A DNA stretch of 38,178 bases from an uncultured Pelagibacteraceae bacterium (GTDB lineage Bacteria > Pseudomonadota > Alphaproteobacteria > Pelagibacterales > Pelagibacteraceae): contig CACBBX010000005.1 of the NCBI GenBank assembly GCA_902537575.1, positions 1 to 38,178 on the forward strand, written 5' to 3'. Position numbers and translations under genes: made by a program. Within the stretch, counting starts at the first letter, position 1. Each line of letters opens with the position of its first letter. Below, piece after piece: positions 9,485 to 17,892 of this stretch. The notes under the pieces were generated by a model. It searched no databases and was not told the DNA's origin. It saw only the letters and a list, made by a program, of their open reading frames with translations.

Positions 9485-10517
9485 TTTTTTAAAAAATAAA
9501 AAAGTTCTAGTTACTGGAGGAACAGGTTCTATTGGATCTTTACTTGTTTTAACTCTTATTAAATCTAAGTGTAAAGTGATACGCGTAATGAGCAATGATG
9601 AAAATGGCCTCTATGAACTTTCTAGAGAAATCAACGACAAATTTACTATTAATTATAATTTATTTTCTAGTCAGATGAAAAAACAAAAAGTTAGATTTTT
9701 CCTAGGTGATGTAAGAGACATCAAAAGATGTCATGAGGTTACAAGAGATGTTGATATTGTTGTGCACGCAGCTGCTATAAAACATGTTAATATTTCTGAA
9801 TACAATCCATCTGAAGCAATGCAAACAAATTTACAAGGAACCAAGAATATGGTTGCAGCTTCAATATACAATAATGTTTCAAAATTTTTATTTATAAGCA
9901 CAGATAAAGTAGTTGCATCAACTAATATTATGGGAAAATCTAAATTATTAGCTGAAAAATTTATCATTAATTCTAAAAAAATAATAAAAAATAAAAAAAT
10001 AAAAATATCTGCAATAAGATTTGGTAATGTGATTGGTTCAAGGGGGTCAGTTATACCTAATTTTATATCTTTGCTACAAAATAAAAAAAATATAAACGTA
10101 ACAAGTAAAAAAATGGCAAGATTTGTAATGACACCGGAAGAGTCAATTGATTCAATACTAAAAGCTTTAGGACAAATGAATGGTTTTGAAATATTTATTA
10201 AAAGAAGTATGAAGTGTTTTAAAATTATTGATTTAGCTAGAGCTTTGCTTACCTTTTTTAAGAAAAAAGGTAATAAAACAAGTAAGATTATTATATCTCA
10301 GAAAAATATAGGTGAAAAATTTGAAGAAGAGTTATTTTTAGTCAATGAAATACCAAAAATACATATAGATAACGACATGTTTGTAATTAATAAAAAATTC
10401 AGTATTAGACGAAATAAAAATGTTGAAAATATAAGTAAATATAGAGTGAGTAATTTTAATTTTATGAACCAGCAACAAATAATAAAACTGCTAAAGAATT
10501 TGAAGTTATTAAGTTAA
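9474..10517 (+). CDS. Polysaccharide biosynthesis nucleoside-diphosphate-sugar 4,6-dehydratase (CapD/PseB-like)
   Basis: VLVTGGTGSIGSLLV, HAAAIKHVNISEYNPSEAMQTNLQGTKNM, FISTDKVVASTNIMGKSKLLAEK, RFGNVIGSRGSVIPNF. Confidence 0.9.
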   Translation: MKLDFLKNKKVLVTGGTGSIGSLLVLTLIKSKCKVIRVMSNDENGLYELSREINDKFTINYNLFSSQMKKQKVRFFLGDVRDIKRCHEVTRDVDIVVHAAAIKHVNISEYNPSEAMQTNLQGTKNMVAASIYNNVSKFLFISTDKVVASTNIMGKSKLLAEKFIINSKKIIKNKKIKISAIRFGNVIGSRGSVIPNFISLLQNKKNINVTSKKMARFVMTPEESIDSILKALGQMNGFEIFIKRSMKCFKIIDLARALLTFFKKKGNKTSKIIISQKNIGEKFEEELFLVNEIPKIHIDNDMFVINKKFSIRRNKNVENISKYRVSNFNFMNQQQIIKLLKNLKLLS

Positions 10518-10522
10518 ATCTG

Positions 10523-10541
10523 TTTTAGAAAGTTTCTAAAA
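10523..10541. terminator. Candidate bidirectional hairpin between convergent genes
   Basis: Perfect inverted repeat TTTTAGAAA-G-TTTCTAAAA in the 10517/10572 convergent gap. Stem is AT-rich and the loop short, so terminator function is uncertain. Confidence 0.35.
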
Positions 10542-10571
10542 TGTTGGGTTCGTATCAACTACTGCTATTCT

Positions 10572-11099
10572 TTAATGCCCAGGAAAATCCATCAAGTTTT
10601 CAACTTTATAACCCTTTTTAACCAAATTATCTGAACCACCAAGGTCAAAAAGATTAATTGCAAAAACAAATGTAGCAACTTTTGCATTAGACATTTCTAC
10701 AAGTTTAGCTGCAGCTTCGGCAGTACCACCTGTTGCTATTAAATCATCTATAATCAAAACTGAGTCATCTTTATCAATTGAGTCTTTGTGGGCTTCAATA
10801 GTCGCTGTTCCATACTCTAATTTAAAATCAACAGAATGTGTTTCACCAGGAAGTTTGTTCTTTTTTCTAAACATAATAAAAGGTTTTTTAAGTAGATATG
10901 AAACTGCAGAAGCAAATACAAATCCTCTTGACTCAATTGCAGCAATTTTATCTATCTTATAATTTTTAGCTCTTTTAATTATTTGATTAATGCATTCTTC
11001 AAATGCATCTGTATCCTCTATTAAAGTTGTAATATCTCTAAATAGGATTCCTTTTTTAGGATAATCTTGTATCGATCTTATGTAATTTTTTAAATTCAT
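10572..11099 (-). CDS. apt: Adenine phosphoribosyltransferase
   Basis: MNLKNYIRSIQDYPKKGILFRDITTLIED, AAIESRGFVFASA, VLIIDDLIATGGTAEAA PRPP motif. Confidence 0.95.
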   Translation of the reverse strand: MNLKNYIRSIQDYPKKGILFRDITTLIEDTDAFEECINQIIKRAKNYKIDKIAAIESRGFVFASAVSYLLKKPFIMFRKKNKLPGETHSVDFKLEYGTATIEAHKDSIDKDDSVLIIDDLIATGGTAEAAAKLVEMSNAKVATFVFAINLFDLGGSDNLVKKGYKVENLMDFPGH

Positions 11100-11143
11100 T
11101 ATAAATAATTAATAATATATAATATTTAAAGAATTTTATTAAT

Positions 11144-12016
11144 ATGGCAAATAATAAATTAGCAATAATTGGTGGAAGTGGTCTTTATGATGTTGAAGAA
11201 TTTAAAGATAGAGAATTATTAGATTTGCATACACCATGGGGAAAACCTTCAGATCAAATATTAAAAACAAATTACAATAATAAAGAAGTTTATTTTTTAC
11301 CAAGACATGGTAGGGGACATTTTATTTCTCCCTCAAAAATTAATTTTAGAGCAAATATAGATGCACTTAAGCAGTTAGGTGTTACAGACATTGTTTCAGT
11401 TTCTGCTGTAGGTTCTTTAAAGGAAGATTTACCGCCAGGAAAATTTGTAATAGTCAATCAATTTATTGACAGAACATATTTAAGAATAAAAACTTTTTTT
11501 GAAGATGAAATTGTAGCCCATGTTTCAATGGCTCATCCAACTTCTAATGGTTTAATGAATGCATGTGAGGATGCTATAAAAAAAACAAATATAGAATATC
11601 AAAGAAATGGAACATATGTTGTAATGGAAGGTCCTCAATTTTCTACATTAGCTGAATCTAACTTATATCGATCTTGGAAAGCGGATGTAATTGGCATGAC
11701 AAATATGCCAGAGGCAAAATTAGCAAGAGAAGCTGAAATTAGATATGCGTCCGTCTCCATGGTTACAGATTTTGATTGTTGGCATCCAGATCATGAAAAT
11801 GTTGATGTACAGCAAGTAATTAAAGTTTTATTAGGTAATGCTGAAAAAGCAAAAGTTATGATTAAAAATTTAATAGATAATTTTGAGGATCATATTGATC
11901 CTAACGATCCAACAAACAATTGTTTAGATGTAGCAATTATAACATCTCCAGAAAAAAGAACTAAAAAAACAATTGAGAAACTTAAAACTATAGCGGGTAG
12001 AGTATTATCTAAATGA
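11144..12016 (+). CDS. mtnP: S-methyl-5'-thioadenosine phosphorylase
   Basis: LAIIGGSGLYDVEEF, FLPRHGRGHFISPSKINFRANIDALKQLGVTDIVSVSAVGSL, VMEGPQFSTLAESNLYR, DVIGMTNMPEAKLAREAE. Confidence 0.95.
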   Translation: MANNKLAIIGGSGLYDVEEFKDRELLDLHTPWGKPSDQILKTNYNNKEVYFLPRHGRGHFISPSKINFRANIDALKQLGVTDIVSVSAVGSLKEDLPPGKFVIVNQFIDRTYLRIKTFFEDEIVAHVSMAHPTSNGLMNACEDAIKKTNIEYQRNGTYVVMEGPQFSTLAESNLYRSWKADVIGMTNMPEAKLAREAEIRYASVSMVTDFDCWHPDHENVDVQQVIKVLLGNAEKAKVMIKNLIDNFEDHIDPNDPTNNCLDVAIITSPEKRTKKTIEKLKTIAGRVLSK

Positions 12017-13083
12017 AGATTGAAGGTAAAGAATATCGAACAATATGGTACGATGGAAATGTTGTAAAAATAATTGATCAAACTAAACTTCCTCATCAAT
12101 TCATTATTAAAGAGCTTAAAAAAGTTCAAGATGCAATTAATGCAATTAAAATAATGGAGGTTAGGGGTGCACCATTAATTGGTGGAACAGCAGCTTACGG
12201 TATTGCTCTAGCAGTTAAAGAAAACAAAGATCCTAAATTTATCAAAAAAAATGCTGAAAAATTAATAAAATCAAGGCCTACCGCTATAAATTTAAAATGG
12301 GCTGTTGATCGAATGATGGAAAAATTATCAGGTATCAATAGTGACAAAATTTTAGACATAGCTTTAAACGAAGCTAAAGAAATCTGCGATGAAGATGAAA
12401 AATTTTGTAAAAATATTGGCGTTAATGGGCTCAAAATAATTGAAGAAATTTTTGATAAAAAGAAAGAGACAGTAAATATTTTAACTCATTGTAATGCTGG
12501 ATGGTTAGCAACAATTAATTGGGGTACAGCTACATCACCAATTTATCACGCTCACAAAAAAGGTATCCCAGTTCATGTATGGGTAGATGAAACAAGGCCA
12601 AGAAACCAAGGTGCAAATTTAACTTCATACGAACTAAATGAAGAGGAAATTTCAAATACCATTATTGCTGATAACACTGGTGGAATTTTAATGCAAAGAG
12701 GCGAAGTTGATATGTGTATTGTAGGAACTGATAGAACACTATCAAATGGAGATGTTTGCAATAAAATTGGAACTTATCTAAAAGCATTAGCTGCCCATGA
12801 TAATAACGTTCCATTTTATGTAGCTCTCCCAAGCTCAACAATAGATTGGAATATTAAAGATGCAAAAGAAATTCCTATTGAGGAAAGGAATTCAGAGGAA
12901 TTATCTCATGTTGAGGGCATTGATGAGAACAATCAACTTAAAAAAGTTTTGATATATCCTAAAAAAAGCAAGGCAATAAATTTAGCTTTTGATGTTACAC
13001 CTGCAAAATATGTTACAGGTTTGATTACTGAAAGAGGGATTTCTGAAGCTTCTTCTGAGGGACTAAAAAGGTTATTTAATTAA
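12013..13083 (+). CDS. mtnA: S-methyl-5-thioribose-1-phosphate isomerase
   Basis: EVRGAPLIGGTAAYGIALA, TPILTHCNAGW-like ILTHCNAGWLA, VDETRPRNQGANLTSYEL, GTDRTLSNGDVCNKIGTYLKALAAH; ATGA overlap with mtnP. Confidence 0.95.
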   Translation: MKIEGKEYRTIWYDGNVVKIIDQTKLPHQFIIKELKKVQDAINAIKIMEVRGAPLIGGTAAYGIALAVKENKDPKFIKKNAEKLIKSRPTAINLKWAVDRMMEKLSGINSDKILDIALNEAKEICDEDEKFCKNIGVNGLKIIEEIFDKKKETVNILTHCNAGWLATINWGTATSPIYHAHKKGIPVHVWVDETRPRNQGANLTSYELNEEEISNTIIADNTGGILMQRGEVDMCIVGTDRTLSNGDVCNKIGTYLKALAAHDNNVPFYVALPSSTIDWNIKDAKEIPIEERNSEELSHVEGIDENNQLKKVLIYPKKSKAINLAFDVTPAKYVTGLITERGISEASSEGLKRLFN

Positions 13084-13084
13084 A

Positions 13085-15118
13085 TTATCTAAGGGAAGCA
13101 GCTATATTTCCACCATCAACAGTTAATACTGCTCCGGTTGTTTTTTTTGATACAGCTAGATGAAAAAAAGCTCTTGCAACATCCTCTACTTTTACTTCGT
13201 TTAAAAGCAAGTTTCCTCTCATATATTCATCAGTTGAAACTTCTCTGGCCTTAGCTCGAGATTTAATCATTCCATCATTTAAAAGACCACTCCTAATTCT
13301 ATCAGCATTAACTCCATTTGATCTAATGCCAAGTGATCCATAATCAACCGCATATTGCTTACATAAACTTAATAAAGCTGTTTTTGGGAGACCATAAGGA
13401 CCAAAGTTTTTTCCAGGATTAACTGATTGTTTCGAAATATTAAACAATAAGCATCCTTGAATATTTTGTTTTTTCATTATTTTAATAGTTTCTGAAGCAC
13501 AATTTTGATGAGAGAAAAAATTATCTTCAAAGCTTTGTCTTAAAATATCATCATTCACTTCAGCAATTGATCCACCAACTGCTGTTCCAGCATTTGATAT
13601 TAAAATATCGATACCACCATATTGTTCACAAATCTTTTTAAAAGCATTTTTTACACTATTTTTGTTTGTTACATCACAGTGCAAACATAAATCTTTAATT
13701 TTATTTTGCATTTCTTTAACTTTTTTAGAATCGTAATCAAGTAATACAATTTCTGCACCATAACTTTTAAATAGTTTGTAAGTGGCTGAACCAATTGCAC
13801 CAAATCCACCAGTTATTACAACAACATTTCCTTGGAGAATTTTTTTAGTTTTTTTTATTTTAGCTTGTTCTAGCGACCAATATTCAACATCAAACAAATC
13901 CTTTTCAGGTATGAATTTATATTTTGTAGTTTCCTCTACTGATGAAATTACTCTTGCATTAGTTTCTGTCAAATCTCCAGCTATTTTGGAAGCACTAAGA
14001 CTATCACCTACACTAAATAAACCAACGTTTTGTACCAGGATTACCCTAGGTGATGTATCTAACATTGTTTTTTTACCTTTAACTTTTTTTTTGTTTATGT
14101 TGAAATATTTTACATATTTTTTTCTATAATCTTTGAAACTTTTCTCAGCTATTTTTTTGAAATCTTCAATAGTTGAATTTTGTTTTGGTGTAATTACTAA
14201 TGGAAAAGGTTTGACTCTAATAACATGATCAGGAGTGGCAGTTCCAATACCAGAATATCTTTTAACCTCTTCACCATTTATAAAATAATCTAAAGTTTTG
14301 TTTGACTTAAAATTTAGTATAAATTTTTGATCTTTATTTTCAGTCAACAACCCTCTTAAAATTGGTGCAATTTCATGAGGTTTAAACTTAGTGCTATAAT
14401 TTTTGATTTGTTTTATTTTTTTTCTTTTTAATTTTTTTACAGTTTTTTCTGCAATTGAAACATATTTAATCATTAAGTCATAAGATCTTTTAGCATCATT
14501 ATCAAAAGTAAATATTCCATGGTTTAAAAGTATTAAGCAATTAATATTTGGATTTTTCTTATATACTTCATTAATTTTTTGAGCCAAACCAAATCCAGGC
14601 ATTACGTAAGGTACTATACTAACCTTGGGTCCAAAAATTTTTTTACAAAGATCTTTACCATTTGGCCTATTTGTTACATCCATAATTGCATCAGAATGGG
14701 TGTGATCAACAAATTTGAAAGGTAAAAAGGCATGTAAAAAAGTTTCTACAGATGGATTAGGTGACTTAATATCGATTAAGTTTCTTTTTTGATATGCAAC
14801 CATATCTTCATCGCTTAAATATTTTTTATTTTTAAGAGCTAAAAGTGGATTTAATTTTACTGCAGGTAAACCAGCTGGCTCTATTTCAGCCATGTCCCAA
14901 CCACTCCCTTTAACACAGAGTACCTCGTAATTTTTGCCATCAATATCTTTAATTGATGTTTTTACAGAAGTATTTCCACCTCCATGAAGAACAAGCTCAC
15001 TATTTCTACCTAATAATCTGGTTGTATAAACTCTTAAAGCCATGTCTTTTGAATGACCAAGTTTTGTATACTTTTTAATGTATTTTTTTGCTTCTAAATT
15101 TGACCAATTGTTTTTCAC
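13085..15118 (-). CDS. Bifunctional class II aldolase / short-chain dehydrogenase (RhaD-SDR family)
   Basis: N-terminal class II aldolase region (LVLHGGGNTSVK, VETFLHAFLPFKFVDHTHSDAIM, CLILLNHGIFTF) fused to a Rossmann SDR (VVITGGFGAIGSATYKLF, ILISNAGTAVGGS, YGLPKTAL, GAVLTVDGGNIAAS). Confidence 0.92.
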   Translation of the reverse strand: MKNNWSNLEAKKYIKKYTKLGHSKDMALRVYTTRLLGRNSELVLHGGGNTSVKTSIKDIDGKNYEVLCVKGSGWDMAEIEPAGLPAVKLNPLLALKNKKYLSDEDMVAYQKRNLIDIKSPNPSVETFLHAFLPFKFVDHTHSDAIMDVTNRPNGKDLCKKIFGPKVSIVPYVMPGFGLAQKINEVYKKNPNINCLILLNHGIFTFDNDAKRSYDLMIKYVSIAEKTVKKLKRKKIKQIKNYSTKFKPHEIAPILRGLLTENKDQKFILNFKSNKTLDYFINGEEVKRYSGIGTATPDHVIRVKPFPLVITPKQNSTIEDFKKIAEKSFKDYRKKYVKYFNINKKKVKGKKTMLDTSPRVILVQNVGLFSVGDSLSASKIAGDLTETNARVISSVEETTKYKFIPEKDLFDVEYWSLEQAKIKKTKKILQGNVVVITGGFGAIGSATYKLFKSYGAEIVLLDYDSKKVKEMQNKIKDLCLHCDVTNKNSVKNAFKKICEQYGGIDILISNAGTAVGGSIAEVNDDILRQSFEDNFFSHQNCASETIKIMKKQNIQGCLLFNISKQSVNPGKNFGPYGLPKTALLSLCKQYAVDYGSLGIRSNGVNADRIRSGLLNDGMIKSRAKAREVSTDEYMRGNLLLNEVKVEDVARAFFHLAVSKKTTGAVLTVDGGNIAASLR

Positions 15119-15203
15119 AGTTACAACCTCAGCGAAGTATTATAATAGTTTTTTGTTTGAAAGAAGCAAAAAATTTGATTAGTAAGGTTTTATCAAGCAC
15201 ATT

Positions 15204-16244
15204 ATGACGAAAGTTGGTGAACATATTACTCTAGATATAATTGGAACTACTAAAGAGTATGATCCTTCTTTATTTGAAAAAGTAATTCATGATATTGCAA
15301 AAGCTGCAAAAGTAACAATCTTAAATATATCTAAATATAAATTTGAACCTCAAGGTTTTACAATTATTGCTTTGCTGGCTGAAAGCCATATTAGTTTTCA
15401 TACTTTTCCAGAAAAAGGAATTATTAGCTTTGATTTCTTTACTTGTGGAAAAGTAAGTCCCTCTGTCGCGATAGATATTATTAAAAAAGAGTTTGAACAT
15501 ACAAGAATAGTTAAAAAGGAATTCAATAGAGATACCAAGTCTCTTTATCATGATATTTATAGCTCACCTGGTTTACAAAAATCATATGTAGTAAATGATG
15601 TTTTAGAAGACTTTAAATCTAAGGTAGGCCAACACATTGAAATTTTAGATTTAGAGCAATTTGGAAAATCTTTATTTATAGATGGCGAAATACAAGTGGC
15701 TTCAACAGACGAACATTTATATAGCTCAACATTTATAGGCTCTGGGTTAGATTTAAATAAAGACAATGAAAGAGCCGCAATAATCGGTGGTGGAGACGGT
15801 GGAGTTGCAAGAGAATGTATTTCAAAAAATTTTAACTTTATAGATTGGTATGAACTAGATCCTGAAGTAGTTGATGTTTGCAACAAACATCTTGGAGACA
15901 TAGGAAAAAAAGCAACCGAGAAGAATTCTGTAAAATGTGTTTGGGGCGATGCATTTGAAAGTATTAAATCAGTAAGTGATGATACTTATGATCATATTTT
16001 TGTAGATCTTAATGATGATCAATTTTGTATAGATTTAGCTGCAAAAAATATGGATTCGCTTGTAAGAATTTTAAAGCCAAAAGGAGTTATTACTGCACAA
16101 GTTGGTAGTCAGGATAAAAAACCACAGCAGGTTGAAAATTGGTTGAATGTATTTAATCAAAACTTTGGAAATGCAAAATTATCTAGAGTTTATATACCTA
16201 GTTTTGATTGTTCTTGGAATTTTTCATCATCAATAAATCATTAA
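15204..16244 (+). CDS. S-adenosylmethionine decarboxylase - spermidine synthase-like fusion (SpeD-SpeE)
   Basis: SpeD self-cleavage region LLAESHISFHTFPEKGIISFDFFTCG, then aminopropyltransferase domain (LFIDGEIQVASTDEHLYSS, AAIIGGGDGGVARECI, WYELDPEVVDVC). Confidence 0.9.
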   Translation: MTKVGEHITLDIIGTTKEYDPSLFEKVIHDIAKAAKVTILNISKYKFEPQGFTIIALLAESHISFHTFPEKGIISFDFFTCGKVSPSVAIDIIKKEFEHTRIVKKEFNRDTKSLYHDIYSSPGLQKSYVVNDVLEDFKSKVGQHIEILDLEQFGKSLFIDGEIQVASTDEHLYSSTFIGSGLDLNKDNERAAIIGGGDGGVARECISKNFNFIDWYELDPEVVDVCNKHLGDIGKKATEKNSVKCVWGDAFESIKSVSDDTYDHIFVDLNDDQFCIDLAAKNMDSLVRILKPKGVITAQVGSQDKKPQQVENWLNVFNQNFGNAKLSRVYIPSFDCSWNFSSSINH

Positions 16245-16303
16245 TTTTTCTTTTTTCTTTTTTAAATTTGTGAAATAATTATTTCTAATTAAAGGAGAAA
16301 ATA

Positions 16304-17155
16304 ATGAATATATTCAAAAAAACTATTTTAACAGTTCTTGCTTCTTTATTTATCATTGGAAACGTTTCTGCTGAAAAAATAAAAATTGGAACTGAAGGCG
16401 CTTACCCTCCATGGAATTCAAAAGATGCTTCAGGTAATCTTATTGGTTTTGAGGTAGAGCTTGCTCAAGAACTTTGTACAATTATGAAGTATGAGTGTAC
16501 AATCGTTGAACAAGATTGGGATGGTATGATCCCAGCCTTAGTAATGAGAAAGTTTGATGCAATAATGGCTGGAATGTCTATTACTGCTGAAAGACAGAAA
16601 ACTATTACTTTTTCACAAGGTTATGCTGATGAAGTAGCTTCTCTTGCTGTAATGAAAGGTTCAAGTTTAGAGGGCATGGATACACCAGAAGGTATTAATT
16701 TATCATTAGGTGGATCTGATGTTAAAAAAGCTCTTAAGACATTAACAGGAGCACTTGCTGGTAAAACTGTTTGTACTCAAACAGGAACAATTCACCAAAA
16801 CTTTTTAGAGTCAGGTGATGTTGGAAGTGTAAATGTTAGAACTTACAAAACTCAAGACGAAGTTAATCTAGATCTTACTTCTGGAAGATGTGATGTAGCT
16901 TTGGCTGCAGCAGTAGCGTTTACAGATTATGCAGACAAATCAGGTAAATCAGTTGAATTAGTTGGTCCAACTTTTTCAGGTGGTGCATTTGGTAATGGTG
17001 TGGGTGTTGGTATCAGACAAGCTAGCGATAGTGCTATTGGTAAAAGAGATGCCAAAATCTTAAAAGACTTCAATAAAGCAATTAACAAAGCTAGAAAACA
17101 AGGAATTATTAGCAAACTTGCTATTAAACACTTTGGTTTCGACGCTTCTATGTAA
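16304..17155 (+). CDS. Polar amino-acid ABC transporter substrate-binding protein (HisJ/ArgT family)
   Basis: Signal peptide; KIGTEGAYPPWNSKDASGNLIGFEVELAQELC; DWDGMIPALVMRKFDAIMAGMSITAERQKTITFSQGY. Strong SD (aaaggaga) upstream. Confidence 0.95.
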   Translation: MNIFKKTILTVLASLFIIGNVSAEKIKIGTEGAYPPWNSKDASGNLIGFEVELAQELCTIMKYECTIVEQDWDGMIPALVMRKFDAIMAGMSITAERQKTITFSQGYADEVASLAVMKGSSLEGMDTPEGINLSLGGSDVKKALKTLTGALAGKTVCTQTGTIHQNFLESGDVGSVNVRTYKTQDEVNLDLTSGRCDVALAAAVAFTDYADKSGKSVELVGPTFSGGAFGNGVGVGIRQASDSAIGKRDAKILKDFNKAINKARKQGIISKLAIKHFGFDASM

Positions 17156-17163
17156 TTAATTTA

Positions 17164-17197
17164 AGATTAGGCGACTATAATATATAGTCGCCAATCT
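17164..17197 (+). promoter_or_regulatory. Long intergenic stem-loop 2 nt upstream of the permease start codon
   Basis: AGATT-a-GGCGACTATA / ATA / TATAGTCGCC-AATCT: 10-bp perfect stem extended by 5 bp beyond a single bulged A; no U-tract follows. Confidence 0.8.
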
Positions 17198-17199
17198 AT

Positions 17200-17892
17200 A
17201 TGGAACTTCTCGCATTTGGTAAAACTGGTTGGGGTGATGAACTATTTTATGCCACCTTAATGACCATAGCTGTCTCGGTCACAGCAATGTTAATTGGATT
17301 TTTTTTTGCTCTTATATTTACACCTTTAAAACTCTCGAAATTTAAGTCTTTTAATTTAATTGGAAATTTTTACACAACAGTTATTAGAGGTGTTCCTGAG
17401 CTTCTAGTAATTTACCTTTTTTTTTTTGGAGGAAGTGGAGCCATTATGTATGTGGCATCTATTTTTGGATATTTTGAATATATTGAAATTAATGCATTCA
17501 TTACAGGATCCTTGGCTATTGGAATAATTTCAGGTGCATATTCTACAGAAGTTTTTAGAGGCGCAATTCAGTCTATTGATAAAGGCCAGTTTGAAGCTGC
17601 TAAAGTTTTGGGAATTAATAAATTTACTCAGTTTTATAAGATCATTTTACCCCAAATGTTAAGACTAGCAATTCCAAACTTAAGTAATGTTTGGCAAATT
17701 ACTTTAAAAGATACATCTTTAATTTCTGTGACTGGACTGGTTGAAATTATGAGACAATCCTACATTGCTGCAGGGTCTACAAGGGATCCTCTACTCTTTT
17801 ATAGTATTGCTGCAGTTTTATACTTGATGCTTACATATTTAAGTATGAAAATTATTAACAGATTAGAGACTAAATATAGTAAGGGGTATTGA
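17200..17892 (+). CDS. Amino-acid ABC transporter permease (HisQ/ArtQ-type)
   Basis: MELLAFGKTGWGDELFYATLMTIAVS, TVIRGVPELLVIYLFFFGG, EAAKVLGINKFTQFYKIILPQMLRLAIPNLSNVW. Confidence 0.93.
   Translation: MELLAFGKTGWGDELFYATLMTIAVSVTAMLIGFFFALIFTPLKLSKFKSFNLIGNFYTTVIRGVPELLVIYLFFFGGSGAIMYVASIFGYFEYIEINAFITGSLAIGIISGAYSTEVFRGAIQSIDKGQFEAAKVLGINKFTQFYKIILPQMLRLAIPNLSNVWQITLKDTSLISVTGLVEIMRQSYIAAGSTRDPLLFYSIAAVLYLMLTYLSMKIINRLETKYSKGY

Noticed and set aside
13782-14129. 115-aa plus-strand ORF opposite the aldolase-SDR gene
   Set aside because: Antisense to conserved motifs of both enzyme halves; composition not protein-like.
15119-15203. Possible SAM-sensing riboswitch upstream of the SpeDE gene
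   Set aside because: Only ~85 bp of AT-rich divergent spacer; I could not build a convincing conserved SAM-riboswitch core by eye. A covariance search would be needed.
15557-15901. 114-aa antisense ORF in the SpeDE gene
   Set aside because: Opposite conserved GGGDGG region; Pro/Ser-rich artefact.
16272-16285. GAAATAATTATTTC palindrome upstream of the SBP gene
   Set aside because: Perfect palindrome but pure AT-type sequence in an AT-rich gap; expected by chance, no second copy seen as an operator pair.
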